From a virus, in IMG/VR virus record IMGVR_UViG_3300027028_000034, positions 1 to 48,982 of that record: a stretch of 48,982 nt of DNA; one strand, given 5' to 3'. The translations under genes and the position numbers were made by a program. The notes under the pieces were generated by a model. The model saw only the letters and a list, made by a program, of their open reading frames with translations, was not told the origin of the DNA and searched no databases. Positions 31,760-39,181 of this stretch are shown piece by piece (the stretch's first letter is position 1; each line of letters starts with the position of its first letter).

Positions 31760-32242
31760 TTAGCCGACCTCAATTTCTTCTTTTGATTCAAAATACACTT
31801 CAAGTCCCAAAGCTGAACCTAAAATATTTAGCCCTTCGGTTTTAACCCTACGAAATGTCCTATCACTTAATCCCAGTTCTCCTGAAATAATCGCATCATA
31901 CTCACCCTCGTTATCTAAATAACTTCGCTGGATGACATCACATTGTATTGAAGAAAGTCTCTCCATTGCCAAACTGAGTAACCGATCCTTTTCCTTCAGT
32001 TCAGCCTCTTTATCGACATTATAAATTGCAATCCGTTCAGTCTGTTTGCTGATTGCATTAGTGGATTGATGTTCTCTATATACATAAGCCTGCGTGATTG
32101 CTGCCTCACGTCTAACGAACCCGATCTGCCGGTACTGACGAACGGTTTCAATAAATTCTTCCACAGCGCGGCGGGTAGCTTTCTCGTCGATCGGCAGTAT
32201 GTTAAAAGTTAATTGTAAGTTGTTTTTTCGGCGTTTCCCCAT
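31760..32242 (-). CDS. arpU: ArpU-family late-gene transcriptional regulator
   Basis: 160 residues. It follows the ArpU/RinA-type pattern: an N-terminal basic helix with LTFNILPIDEKATRRAVEEF, central helices, and a C-terminal sigma-like helix-turn-helix (IQRSYLDNEGEYDAIISGEL then LGLSDRTFRRVKTEGLNILG). In Enterococcus phage and in RinA-type systems these proteins activate the late operon. It sits between the replication module and the packaging genes, as expected. Start supported by GAGGGGATCAAA. Confidence 0.87.
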   Translation of the reverse strand: MGKRRKNNLQLTFNILPIDEKATRRAVEEFIETVRQYRQIGFVRREAAITQAYVYREHQSTNAISKQTERIAIYNVDKEAELKEKDRLLSLAMERLSSIQCDVIQRSYLDNEGEYDAIISGELGLSDRTFRRVKTEGLNILGSALGLEVYFESKEEIEVG

Positions 32243-32250
32243 TTTGATCC

Positions 32251-32330
32251 CCTCACCGTGTTATAATTTTTGGTGAGGTTTATTTGATGTGTCCCCCGCC
32301 GTGCCGCCAAGCTCGCGGGGGATATTTATT
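32251..32330 (+). ncRNA. candidate plus-strand promoter and short GC-hairpin RNA
   Basis: An extended -10 (TGTTATAAT, TATAAT at 32262-32267) lies inside the palindrome CCTCACC (32251-32257) / GGTGAGG (32272-32278). An RNA from about 32274 would end at the hairpin CCCCCGC (32293-32299) / GCGGGGG (32315-32321), followed by a modest U-rich tract. The palindrome partly reflects the ArpU ribosome site on the other strand. An ATG at 32287 follows GGTGAGG, so a leader peptide is also possible. Confidence 0.4.
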
Positions 32331-32454
32331 ATACTGGTATAACTTCGTTGCAAAACTCGTCCCACTCCGCTTCACATTCTTCAGCACTCCATCCACTTAC
32401 CAGGTCATGCGGATATCCATACTCCAAAAGCAACGCTCTAAAATCCCGTTCCAA
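32329..32454 (-). CDS. small acidic protein, unknown function
   Basis: 41 residues, TTG start with GGAGGTGAGTGGTAA, the start codon coming directly after the stop of the preceding gene. Sequence MERDFRALLLEYGYPHDLVS followed by a tryptophan- and glutamate-rich half (GWSAEECEAEWDEFCNE). Probably a small helical phage protein, translationally coupled to its neighbour. Confidence 0.65.
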   Translation of the reverse strand: MERDFRALLLEYGYPHDLVSGWSAEECEAEWDEFCNEVIPV

Positions 32455-32634
32455 TTACCACTCACCTCCACGTTTGTAGTAGCGACTATTACCATTATGT
32501 TGTTGTGGAGCAGTTACCGCCTTTTGAAGCTTGTCGGGCCGTTTAGGTGGATGCTCAGCACCAATTGCCTTCAAGTGATTTGCTATCTGCTCCGGTGTCC
32601 ACAATACCGTGTTCACTTTGCGATAATCGATCAT
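32455..32634 (-). CDS. small phage protein, unknown function
   Basis: 59 residues, ATG with AAGGAGGATCTGCTG. The start MIDYRKVNTVLWTPEQIANH resembles short Firmicute phage proteins with a helical WTPEQ segment; the C-terminus is polar and basic (QQHNGNSRYYKRGGEW). It forms a two-gene unit with the 41-residue protein and precedes arpU. Confidence 0.65.
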   Translation of the reverse strand: MIDYRKVNTVLWTPEQIANHLKAIGAEHPPKRPDKLQKAVTAPQQHNGNSRYYKRGGEW

Positions 32635-32717
32635 CAGCAGATCCTCCTTAAATCTAAATTTAAAATGGAACTTTTTAATATATTTGTCGTATTTATCATC
32701 AAAAGGAGATGACTAAG

Positions 32718-32927
32718 TTGGGAATGATTGTATTAGGTATCATAATAATCGCGCTCACGGTGTATGATCGCAATTATCCGAACTCTATTGTTTCACGATT
32801 TTTTAAACGTATTACCCCTGGGCACAAAAACGTAGAAAGTGCTCAAATCAGTAGTACAACGGGCATAGGTTCTGGTGTGATATTTATCTTAATAGGAGTA
32901 GTAGTAACGCTTTTTCGATTAAATTAG
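32718..32927 (+). CDS. small membrane protein on the opposite strand (moron)
   Basis: 69 residues from the TTG at 32718 (AAAGGAG nine bases upstream; the ATG at 32709 abuts the site). Two hydrophobic segments: MGMIVLGIIIIALTVYD at the start and GSGVIFILIGVVVTLFRLN at the end, with a basic loop between (RFFKRITPGHKN). It is transcribed against the surrounding phage genes, AT-rich, and ends at its own terminator, all features of a lysogen-expressed cargo gene. Confidence 0.65.
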   Translation: MGMIVLGIIIIALTVYDRNYPNSIVSRFFKRITPGHKNVESAQISSTTGIGSGVIFILIGVVVTLFRLN

Positions 32928-32971
32928 AAAACGATACATACGAGTGATTATTCTTTATTTCTGATCCCTAC

Positions 32972-32999
32972 GAAGAGGCAATGCGCCTCTTCTTTTGTT
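32972..32999 (+). terminator. intrinsic terminator of the plus-strand membrane protein gene
   Basis: GAAGAGGC (32972-32979) pairs with GCCTCTTC (32985-32992) and is followed by TTTTGTT. Confidence 0.75.
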
Positions 33000-33036
33000 A
33001 TCTCCCTTTGGTTGATATAGACCCCATTCAAAAGAG

Positions 33037-33273
33037 TCATTTTACCCATGCGAAGCCCTGGTACCGATCTTCAATAAGGTAAGCTCGTCCCTGTGGCACA
33101 CGGTCCCCTGGTTCCACTCGTAAAGTTCCATACCATGTCTGAACCGTTCCTTGCTTTTCAAGTTCAGTACCTTCAGCCACGACCATTTTTATCTTATCGA
33201 TGTGACAACCGGAATCGATCAACGGGGTAAGCGTTCGGTTAATCAGTTTGATTACATCGGGATTAATGGCCAT
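33037..33273 (-). CDS. small phage protein, unknown function
   Basis: 78 residues, beta-rich in the second half (GTVQTWYGTLRVEPGDRVPQ). GAGGAGCTGATGAC precedes the ATG. It starts a tight leftward cluster with the genes at 33294 and 33473. No motif. Confidence 0.6.
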   Translation of the reverse strand: MAINPDVIKLINRTLTPLIDSGCHIDKIKMVVAEGTELEKQGTVQTWYGTLRVEPGDRVPQGRAYLIEDRYQGFAWVK

Positions 33274-33293
33274 GTCATCAGCTCCTCACTAAA

Positions 33294-33476
33294 TCAATCA
33301 ATTACATCAGCAACAGTGCATTTATCAGGATTCTTACGTTTGGCAAGTCGTCGCTTAGCCGTTGGCATCGGCAGCCAAACGATATACTTCTCGGTAACAT
33401 TCATCTTGAGGGCACATTCGGCTGCTGTTCCCATGGCTAAAAGGTTCTCGCCTTTATAAACTGCGTATTCCTTCAT
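33294..33476 (-). CDS. small phage protein, unknown function
   Basis: 60 residues (MKEYAVYKGENLLAMGTAAE...), beta strands then a basic tail (KRRLAKRKNPDK). The pattern YAVYKGE then GTA.E.A resembles the small conserved phage proteins annotated as uncharacterised in many Bacillus phages. It overlaps the upstream zinc-finger gene by 4 bases, so it is coupled. Confidence 0.65.
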   Translation of the reverse strand: MKEYAVYKGENLLAMGTAAECALKMNVTEKYIVWLPMPTAKRRLAKRKNPDKCTVADVID

Positions 33477-33883
33477 CCGTGGTTCCTCAGGTCATTGATG
33501 TACCATTCAGTGTGCTGAAGGACATTAATGGACTTAGTGAGCAGATCCTTGTCAAACCATCCGAAGTGACATTCATTAACGGGGATGCCTAACTTCGTGG
33601 CCAAGATGCTGTATGCCTGGCGGCGTTTAACCTTCTTGCCTTTCCACGTCGGGTCAAACAGGGCATGACATTGCTTTTTCAGCTGTCGCAATTCTTTGTT
33701 GGCTAATCGACCCAAAGGGATATCCGTCCCAGTGTGGACGCCCACATAAGCATCACAGCCGGTGCATTTGTACACTCGGCCGTTACCATACTCCTTACCG
33801 TAAATCGCTGCGTTACTGGTATAGATAACGTCACTTCTGCAATATGGACAGGTAATAGGGATAGGGTATTTAGCGATCTTCAT
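33473..33883 (-). CDS. zinc-finger-containing phage protein (DUF3268-like)
   Basis: 136 residues. N-terminal CPYC and a later CTGC motif (C13, C16 and C41, C44) form a zinc ribbon, followed by a helical, basic domain (RRQAYSILATKLG, then VNECHFGWFDKDL). This matches the zinc-finger-containing family PF11672, common near phage replication genes. Role unknown, likely nucleic-acid binding. AAAGGAGCGCTACTCAAA precedes the ATG. The 100-base gap upstream holds a GC-rich hairpin CCCCGG/CCGGGG (33941-33963). Confidence 0.78.
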   Translation of the reverse strand: MKIAKYPIPITCPYCRSDVIYTSNAAIYGKEYGNGRVYKCTGCDAYVGVHTGTDIPLGRLANKELRQLKKQCHALFDPTWKGKKVKRRQAYSILATKLGIPVNECHFGWFDKDLLTKSINVLQHTEWYINDLRNHG

Positions 33884-33985
33884 TTTGAGTAGCGCTCCTT
33901 TCTGCGATCATATGTTCCGTTTCACGGGTGTAAGTGGTCACCCCGGCCAACGATCGACCGGGGGATGCTACTATATGAATGATGC

Positions 33986-34855
33986 TTAGACTGCTACGCC
34001 ATCCTGCATCATTTTAGTGACGCGCTTTTTGTACGCTCCGTATTTGGTGCTGATCTGTCCGCTAGGGACATTGATCTCCTTGGATATCTCCATCCAAGTC
34101 TTGCCCTCGTTCCGTTGTTGCAGCAGGGTAGGGAAATCGGCAGGAGCGTCAGCAAGTTTGATATCATCAAAGATTGGCCGTTTATTGAGAATGAACATCT
34201 CAAGTTCTTCCTTGCCGATCTCGGCAGGCGGATTGGCTTTATCACCTGCAGGCGGTTCTTCTTGTGTAACGCGTTGGGTATCGGTCGGCGGTTGGTCACC
34301 TTCTGAACCCTCAGAAGAACTAAAGTCCATTTCTCTCGATCCGGACTGATCATCTCCTCCATCCTTCATCCAGTCTGGGATGTCATTGTTATCGTTATCA
34401 CCGTAGGGATCATTTGGATCGGTACCAGGATCATCGGCGCTTGTCAGTGGAACAGTTGGTTGGGCATCACCATCACCCGTTTCCTGACCGTCTCCAGTAG
34501 GTTGCTCTTGATCAATCGGCGCCTCAGCCGGTCCAAACAACTGAGCTTGATTCTCGTCTTGCTCAGGTTCGTCAGCTCCTTCAATTCTGGTTACCACACC
34601 GGATGAATCGGTTGTCACACGGCGACCTCCGTTCCAGGTACGGTACATGGCGTCCCGTTCATCCTCTTCGAACTCAAATGCAGCTTGCGGATCTCCAAGG
34701 AACACATTGATTTTTTCACCTTGGTTAGTGGACAAGAACATGAAATTATCCTGAACAACCTTCAACGGCAAAGTAAGTTTAATCTCCACATCAGACTCGC
34801 CGACTTTAAATCCTTTTCCCATAGTTGCGCTGAATTTTGCAAAGTTTTTAATCAT
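33986..34855 (-). CDS. protein with disordered acidic centre and C-terminal DNA-binding-like helix
   Basis: 289 residues from the ATG at 34855 (AAGGAGATGACTGGA upstream; the ATG at 34864 lies inside the ribosome site). Residues 1-85 form a beta-rich domain (KLTLPLKVVQDNFMFLS); 90-210 are an acidic, proline/glutamine-rich disordered linker; 215-289 are helical with GKTWMEISKEINVPSGQIST, a helix-turn-helix-like end. It sits just ahead of RusA. The N-terminal domain suggests a single-strand-binding or replication accessory function, but no family is assigned. Confidence 0.55.
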   Translation of the reverse strand: MIKNFAKFSATMGKGFKVGESDVEIKLTLPLKVVQDNFMFLSTNQGEKINVFLGDPQAAFEFEEDERDAMYRTWNGGRRVTTDSSGVVTRIEGADEPEQDENQAQLFGPAEAPIDQEQPTGDGQETGDGDAQPTVPLTSADDPGTDPNDPYGDNDNNDIPDWMKDGGDDQSGSREMDFSSSEGSEGDQPPTDTQRVTQEEPPAGDKANPPAEIGKEELEMFILNKRPIFDDIKLADAPADFPTLLQQRNEGKTWMEISKEINVPSGQISTKYGAYKKRVTKMMQDGVAV

Positions 34856-34875
34856 TCCAGTCATCTCCTTAAATT

Positions 34876-35301
34876 TTATAATTGTGATAATTCCTTGATC
34901 TTCACTTCAATGCGTGGTCGTGCGCTGTATCGCTTCCGAGCAAACACTTCAACAACCTGACTATCATCCTTCCAAATCACACCTTTGAGGGCATCTTTTA
35001 CACCCTTCAGGTAATTGTCCACGTCCGGCTTAGTTGTCGGTACGATGTGCCCAGCTTCAGCGAGCATCGCCTTCTTTGGGCTTTTGCTAATGGATTTTGG
35101 TATAGATCGGTAAACCGTCAACACCATGCCGATAGGTCCGAGTAACAAAGCATCAGGTGCGTGTTCACTGGCTGCCAGCTTCACGTAATCTTTGTAATCC
35201 TTAGACTTCTTCGGATCGTACATCTTCACAAAACCTGTTCTGGTCGAAGCTTTTGGACGCCCCTGCGCCACCGGCTCACCATATACTGTGAAAGTGATCA
35301 T
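34876..35301 (-). CDS. rusA: RusA-family Holliday junction resolvase
   Basis: 141 residues. Acidic metal-binding residues lie in KPDVDNYLKGVKDAL (D93, D95) and KDDSQV (D112, D113), the canonical RusA motifs, with the N-terminal TVYGEPVAQGRPK and C-terminal SARPRIEVKI. It resolves recombination intermediates produced by RecT. It overlaps the small upstream gene by 4 bases. Confidence 0.92.
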   Translation of the reverse strand: MITFTVYGEPVAQGRPKASTRTGFVKMYDPKKSKDYKDYVKLAASEHAPDALLLGPIGMVLTVYRSIPKSISKSPKKAMLAEAGHIVPTTKPDVDNYLKGVKDALKGVIWKDDSQVVEVFARKRYSARPRIEVKIKELSQL

Positions 35302-35456
35302 GTGCGTCGCCGTCCTTTCGTTCTTTCTCTACGCCGTTGACGCGCCGGCAACATGTCCCGCCGAATGACAAACACCTCAGCCAGTTTCCGACCATCGTCA
35401 CCGCGTACGGCGTAACTCAAATGTGTCTGATGGTGCGGATCAATCAGCTTTCGCAT
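35298..35456 (-). CDS. small basic protein, unknown function
   Basis: 52 residues from the ATG at 35456 (GGAGGTGCAGC upstream; the longer frame to 35534 is out of place). Sequence MRKLIDPHHQTHLSYAVRGD then a very basic tail RQRRRERTKGRRRT, suggesting nucleic-acid binding. Coupled to RusA by a 4-base overlap and overlapping the next gene by 17 bases. Confidence 0.65.
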   Translation of the reverse strand: MRKLIDPHHQTHLSYAVRGDDGRKLAEVFVIRRDMLPARQRRRERTKGRRRT

Positions 35457-35646
35457 GCTGCACCTCCAGTTCCGGCCATTCGCCAGCAATTTCATCAAAC
35501 TCAGCGATCCCTTCGTGGAGCTCAGTTTGATCAATTCCCTCGAACTCTGCTTGCAGCTCGTCCAGATCTGGAACCTGTCCTGTATTCATGAATCGATGTC
35601 TCATGTACTCTGACACCGACCATCTGGTATAAGGACTGCCCATCAT
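35440..35646 (-). CDS. small acidic protein, unknown function
   Basis: 68 residues, acidic and helical (VPDLDELQAEFEGIDQTELH). Start MM at 35646/35643 with GGGGAGC; it overlaps the stop of the 52-residue DUF6906-like gene. No motif. Confidence 0.6.
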   Translation of the reverse strand: MMGSPYTRWSVSEYMRHRFMNTGQVPDLDELQAEFEGIDQTELHEGIAEFDEIAGEWPELEVQHAKAD

Positions 35647-35801
35647 GCTCCCCGCCGAATAGTTCTTGGCTTACCTGAGAAGCAGTGAACAATGACCATT
35701 TGATCTGGCAAATCCCTTTCAACCAGCCAGTTCTCTGCATTCAGGCCATTAGCCTTAATCTCAATCTTTTGCCGCTTTGTCGGCCGTTTACCTTGCTTCA
35801 T
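35643..35801 (-). CDS. DUF6906-like small basic protein
   Basis: 52 residues beginning MKQGKRPTKRQKIEIKANGL and continuing NAENWLVERD, a pattern I recognise from the DUF6906 family of short phage proteins in Bacilli. AAGGAGGAACGGAC precedes the ATG. It directly follows the DnaB helicase gene and is coupled to the next gene by its overlapping stop/start. Confidence 0.75.
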   Translation of the reverse strand: MKQGKRPTKRQKIEIKANGLNAENWLVERDLPDQMVIVHCFSGKPRTIRRGA

Positions 35802-35813
35802 GTCCGTTCCTCC

Positions 35814-37232
35814 TTACGCCCATTGGTGTTGTTCAATGTTTTGGGGCAGTTGTGGCGGCGTTGGGCCATAGTTATGCTTCCGCTCATAGTTCACAAATTT
35901 ATTGAACTGCTTCAGGAAGACCAGTTCAACGGTACCCACGGGGCCGTTACGTTGTTTACCAATGATGATTTCGATGATGTTCTTCTTCTCTGTCTCAGCG
36001 TTGTAGTAGTCGTCCCGGTACAAGAACGATACGATGTCGGCATCTTGCTCAATCGAACCCGATTCACGAAGATCACTCATCATCGGCCGTTTGTCCTGTC
36101 GTTGCTCGACAGCTCGGCTGAGCTGGGATAATGCGATGACTGGAACGTCCAGTTCGCGGGCTAAATGCTTCAATGTCCGACTGATGTAAGAAACTTCTTG
36201 CTGACGATTTTCACCCGATTTACCTTTACCTCCGGCAACTTCGATAAGCTGCAGGTAATCGATCATGATCATGGCCAATCCTTTTTCTTTCTTCAGACGA
36301 CGGCATTTGGAACAAATGTCCTGAATGGTTATTCCTGCTGAATCATCGACATAAATATTAGTTTCAGCCAAAATCCCAACTGCTTTGGTCATGTTGATCC
36401 AATCCTGGTCCTCCATTTCACCCATTTTCATTGCAGTGGCTTCAACGTTGCCCTCTGAACTGACCATCCGTTGTGCGAACTGTCCAGCAGACATCTCCAG
36501 ACTGAATACTGCTACTGCTTCTTTGGTATCTTTCGCAACGTTCTGAGCAATGTTCAAGGCAAACGCCGTCTTACCCACGGAAGGACGAGCTGCCACAATA
36601 ATCAAGTCACTGCGCTGGAGTCCACCAGTGATACTGTCCAGATCAATGAACCCGGTATGAATGCCATTGACAATGCCATGCTTGACGTTATATGCACGAG
36701 TTTCCACATCATCAACAAGCTGCATCATGATTCCTTTAATTGGCTTAAAGTCCTCTTTTGGAGCAGCACGATCAGCAATCTTGGCCTGCGCCGCTGAAGC
36801 ACTGGCAAGTAGCTGCGGAACTTTGGTTCCACTGGCAGCTTGTTGGATCTGCAAAAGACTTGTTTGGATGAACTCCCTGCGAATAGCCATGTCTTGCAAC
36901 TGCTCGATGTAATAGCTGGCATTTGCAGTTGTTGGTACAGCATGAACTAAGTTGGCCAAATAACTAACGCCGCCGATGTCTTGAAGTTCTCCGTTAGCCT
37001 TTAAACGTGAAGTCAACGTCACCAGATCAATGGGCTGTTGGGATTCTTTCAGATCAGCTATGGCTATATAAATCAAGCGATGGGCTTTATCGTAAAACGC
37101 ATCGTCTGAGAGTCCTTCAGCCAGTTCCATGACCTCATCAGGATTTAATAACATTGCCCCAAGTGTTGATTGTTCAAATTCCATGCTGTGCGGCAGATTA
37201 TTTTGTATGTCGAAGCTTTGCAAGTAACTCAT
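35814..37232 (-). CDS. replicative DNA helicase, DnaB family
   Basis: 472 residues from the ATG at 37232 (GGATGGAAGG upstream, 35-base overlap with the loader gene). The N-terminal DnaB_N domain (QNNLPHSMEFEQSTLGAMLL) is followed by a RecA-like ATPase with Walker A ARPSVGKTAFALN near residue 218, GLAMIMIDYLQLI as Walker B and the H4-type motif LSQLSRAVEQRQDKRPMMSD. It unwinds DNA ahead of the host replisome. The loader and initiator genes just upstream are its partners. Confidence 0.95.
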   Translation of the reverse strand: MSYLQSFDIQNNLPHSMEFEQSTLGAMLLNPDEVMELAEGLSDDAFYDKAHRLIYIAIADLKESQQPIDLVTLTSRLKANGELQDIGGVSYLANLVHAVPTTANASYYIEQLQDMAIRREFIQTSLLQIQQAASGTKVPQLLASASAAQAKIADRAAPKEDFKPIKGIMMQLVDDVETRAYNVKHGIVNGIHTGFIDLDSITGGLQRSDLIIVAARPSVGKTAFALNIAQNVAKDTKEAVAVFSLEMSAGQFAQRMVSSEGNVEATAMKMGEMEDQDWINMTKAVGILAETNIYVDDSAGITIQDICSKCRRLKKEKGLAMIMIDYLQLIEVAGGKGKSGENRQQEVSYISRTLKHLARELDVPVIALSQLSRAVEQRQDKRPMMSDLRESGSIEQDADIVSFLYRDDYYNAETEKKNIIEIIIGKQRNGPVGTVELVFLKQFNKFVNYERKHNYGPTPPQLPQNIEQHQWA

Positions 37233-37536
37233 CCTTCCATCCAGGCGGCGGTAACGTAGCTTTTGCCCGGTTTGCTTCTCGTTGATCCAGATAAGCCCTG
37301 GTAGCTTCCAGCTCACGTTCACGCGCTGACTGGTCAGCGGCAAACCCCCGTATCTCAGAGATCTTGGGGTAAAAACTGCTTATCTTGATGTGACGCTCAA
37401 CATTTTGGACAGCCGTTTCAAAAGGGAAATCTTTCAGCTCCTTGAGATGACGGTCTATGTTCTCGTCACTAGTTATAAAATTTGGGTACTCATCGCTGAT
37501 TAGCATGAACAACCGAAGAACATCAGCCCTTTCCAC
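37198..37536 (-). CDS. helicase loader, G39P-like
   Basis: 112 residues. The N-terminal helical domain (LRLFMLISDEYPNFITSDEN, then YPKISEIRGF) matches the replisome organiser/helicase loader-inhibitor family of SPP1 G39P (PF11417), and the C-terminal part is a disordered, charged tail (GWKDELLAKLRHTK) that in SPP1 contacts the helicase. It lies between initiator and helicase genes as G39P does between G38P and G40P. Overlaps both neighbours. Confidence 0.8.
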   Translation of the reverse strand: MERADVLRLFMLISDEYPNFITSDENIDRHLKELKDFPFETAVQNVERHIKISSFYPKISEIRGFAADQSARERELEATRAYLDQREANRAKATLPPPGWKDELLAKLRHTK

Positions 37537-38503
37537 GCGCCTCCTCCTCCCTCAACATTTGTTGCAGTCGGCTCTGGTTCTGCTGTTGCCTAGACGATTG
37601 TTGTCTCCGACCACTTGGTACCGAAGCTGTTGTAACTGAAGAACCTTTCCTTGCTTCGAAAGCGTCGTCCAACGCTTTGGCTGCTTCAAATGTTTTGGCC
37701 CCAGACCTCAGATAATCTCCAAGGATCTTAGTAATAAGGGTGAACCTGTATCCTGAAGCAGCTAATGCCGCACGTTCCATCGCTCGTATCACCACAGCCT
37801 CGTCCATATGATCCTCATCGATGTAAACGATAAGTTGCTGTGCTTGGAATGGATTGCATTCGAATCCAAACACTCGCTTGTGAGCTGAGTAAAATGATTC
37901 ATACTTCGGATCAGGTAGACGATCAATTTTATTTCCGTCTGCAGTAGCAGATGATGAAGCAGAAGAAGAAAGAAGATCTTTTAATACAGGGTCTAAAATT
38001 TGTTCCACTTTCTGTTCTACTTGCGGAAAGTGGTTTAATTTTTGTTCCACTTTCTCACCTACCCCGTCAAAGTGGTCTAAATTCTGTTCCACTTCCTGTC
38101 CTACTTCGCCAGAGTAGCTATCCAAGTGGTTCGAATTTTGTTCCACTCCGACACCCAGTAAGTCAAATTCGACGCTGTAATCTCCTTTGGATTGCCCTCT
38201 TGGAGGTTGAATGTAAGCAATCAATCCTGCTTCAACCAGTTTTTTTCGGTGAGCATTTAGCGTACCTTTGTTCGTGATTCCCGTCTGAACCATGAGATCC
38301 GTGTTAGTCATTTTCCACGCCTTACGCCACCCAAGCTTTGCACTGCGGCGCCATAAGGCAATCATTATTGCTATCCCTTCAGGACCAAACTCTTCCGGCC
38401 CGCCAATGGCTTCGAATTGTTCCAGAAGCCCGGAAAGGGTCGGTCTGGCTGTCTCAGTCACTTGCGTCTCCCCCTCCCGTAGCAGCCGTGATTTCAGTTC
38501 CAT
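37523..38503 (-). CDS. phage replication initiator (DnaD/O-like) with iteron-encoded repeats
   Basis: 326 residues. Residues about 20-115 are a winged-helix DNA-binding domain (MIALWRRSAKLGWRKAWKMT..., THRKKLVEAGLIAYIQPPRG type). Residues about 118-172 consist of four repeats with a core VEQxLxHFxxVxxK, encoded by direct repeats of 42 bp. Residues about 195-270 (YESFYSAHKRVFGFECNPFQ) are a DnaD-like helical C-terminal domain. The final part is a glutamine/serine-rich tail. It probably recruits the loader and helicase to an origin within its own gene, as λ O does. Confidence 0.83.
   Translation of the reverse strand: MELKSRLLREGETQVTETARPTLSGLLEQFEAIGGPEEFGPEGIAIMIALWRRSAKLGWRKAWKMTNTDLMVQTGITNKGTLNAHRKKLVEAGLIAYIQPPRGQSKGDYSVEFDLLGVGVEQNSNHLDSYSGEVGQEVEQNLDHFDGVGEKVEQKLNHFPQVEQKVEQILDPVLKDLLSSSASSSATADGNKIDRLPDPKYESFYSAHKRVFGFECNPFQAQQLIVYIDEDHMDEAVVIRAMERAALAASGYRFTLITKILGDYLRSGAKTFEAAKALDDAFEARKGSSVTTASVPSGRRQQSSRQQQNQSRLQQMLREEEARGKG
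37995..38155. repeat. iteron array, candidate replication origin
   Basis: The core TTTGTTCCAC (or TCTGTTCCAC) occurs at 38001, 38043, 38085 and 38139, a period of 42, 42 and 54 bases, each preceded by a variant of AAGTGGTTTAA. The array lies inside the initiator gene and is AT-rich beside it. This is the arrangement of the lambda O/ori and many Firmicute phage origins. Confidence 0.65.
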
Positions 38504-38512
38504 ACACCAAGT

Positions 38513-38794
38513 TTATTTCTGTTGAACAGCGTAAACAGCGACATCGAATTTGCTTTCTTTACCTGTAATTTCTTGAATAACCGTTTGTATTCCATGTCCG
38601 AATTGTGCAATTAGATCGTTGATTGCATCTGGCATTTGGTTCGGTTCAGTGATAATAGCTGCCTGTGCTCCCAATGAAAAAGCAACATCTCTTAAATGGG
38701 ATTCGATAGCTTCTGGCCCTTCAATTACAGCTTCCTCAAACATTTGTTGTAACTGGTTGAAGACTGCCTTTCTGCTCTGTTTAGTGTCACTCAT
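38513..38794 (-). CDS. small phage protein, unknown function
   Basis: 93 residues, helical (MSDTKQSRKAVFNQLQQMFE...), including HGIQTVIQEITGKESKFDVA. AAGGGGCAACCAAA precedes the ATG; 4-base overlap with the 64-residue gene upstream. Likely early protein ahead of the initiator. Confidence 0.6.
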   Translation of the reverse strand: MSDTKQSRKAVFNQLQQMFEEAVIEGPEAIESHLRDVAFSLGAQAAIITEPNQMPDAINDLIAQFGHGIQTVIQEITGKESKFDVAVYAVQQK

Positions 38795-38985
38795 TTTGGT
38801 TGCCCCTTCCCTAATCCCTTACGAACCTGATCTTGTACCTTTGCCCAAGCATCTTCATAAACGACGCTCGGATCTTCATCGTCAAGTAGCTCCATAACGA
38901 TGCTCGCTTCAACCTTCAAACTTTGAAAATTGCCAAGGTTTTTGGTATATGAAGCACCGACAGATATTTGTTTTACCTTGGGCAT
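38791..38985 (-). CDS. small phage protein, unknown function
   Basis: 64 residues from the ATG at 38985 (GGGGGCATTGAGG upstream; the longer frame to 39048 overlaps the next gene). Sequence MPKVKQISVGASYTKNLGNF, a strand-helix pattern ending in a basic KGLGKGQPK. Proteins starting with this KQISVGASYTKNLGNF motif are seen beside phage recombination genes; role unknown. Confidence 0.6.
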   Translation of the reverse strand: MPKVKQISVGASYTKNLGNFQSLKVEASIVMELLDDEDPSVVYEDAWAKVQDQVRKGLGKGQPK

Positions 38986-38987
38986 CC

Positions 38988-39176
38988 TCAATGCCCCCTT
39001 CTGTGTTGTAAGAATACATGTGGATACTTGACCCGCTTGACCTCCCAATCCGGGTACCCGCGTTCGAAATACGCAAAGGTTTCACGTTGAAAGGCTGCCT
39101 TGTCAGTATCAAACAACTTCCAAATCCGTTCCCCCATCATGCTCTTCAGGGGCGGCTTGCCTGACAGATCGTTCAT
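38988..39176 (-). CDS. small phage protein, unknown function
   Basis: 62 residues from the ATG at 39176 (GGTGATCGAT upstream). Compact, mixed composition with RIWKLFDTDKAAFQRETFAY. Lies between the MBL-fold gene and the small genes above, in the recombination module. Confidence 0.6.
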   Translation of the reverse strand: MNDLSGKPPLKSMMGERIWKLFDTDKAAFQRETFAYFERGYPDWEVKRVKYPHVFLQHRRGH

Positions 39177-39181
39177 ATCGA

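Noticed and set aside
33941-33963. GC hairpin between the zinc-finger gene and the 289-residue protein as a terminator
   Set aside because: No T tract follows on either strand, and no promoter was found, so it was not counted among the plus-strand units.
35531-35740. 69-codon frame overlapping the DUF6906-like gene
   Set aside because: Out of frame with the two small genes that have good ribosome sites and that together fill this stretch.
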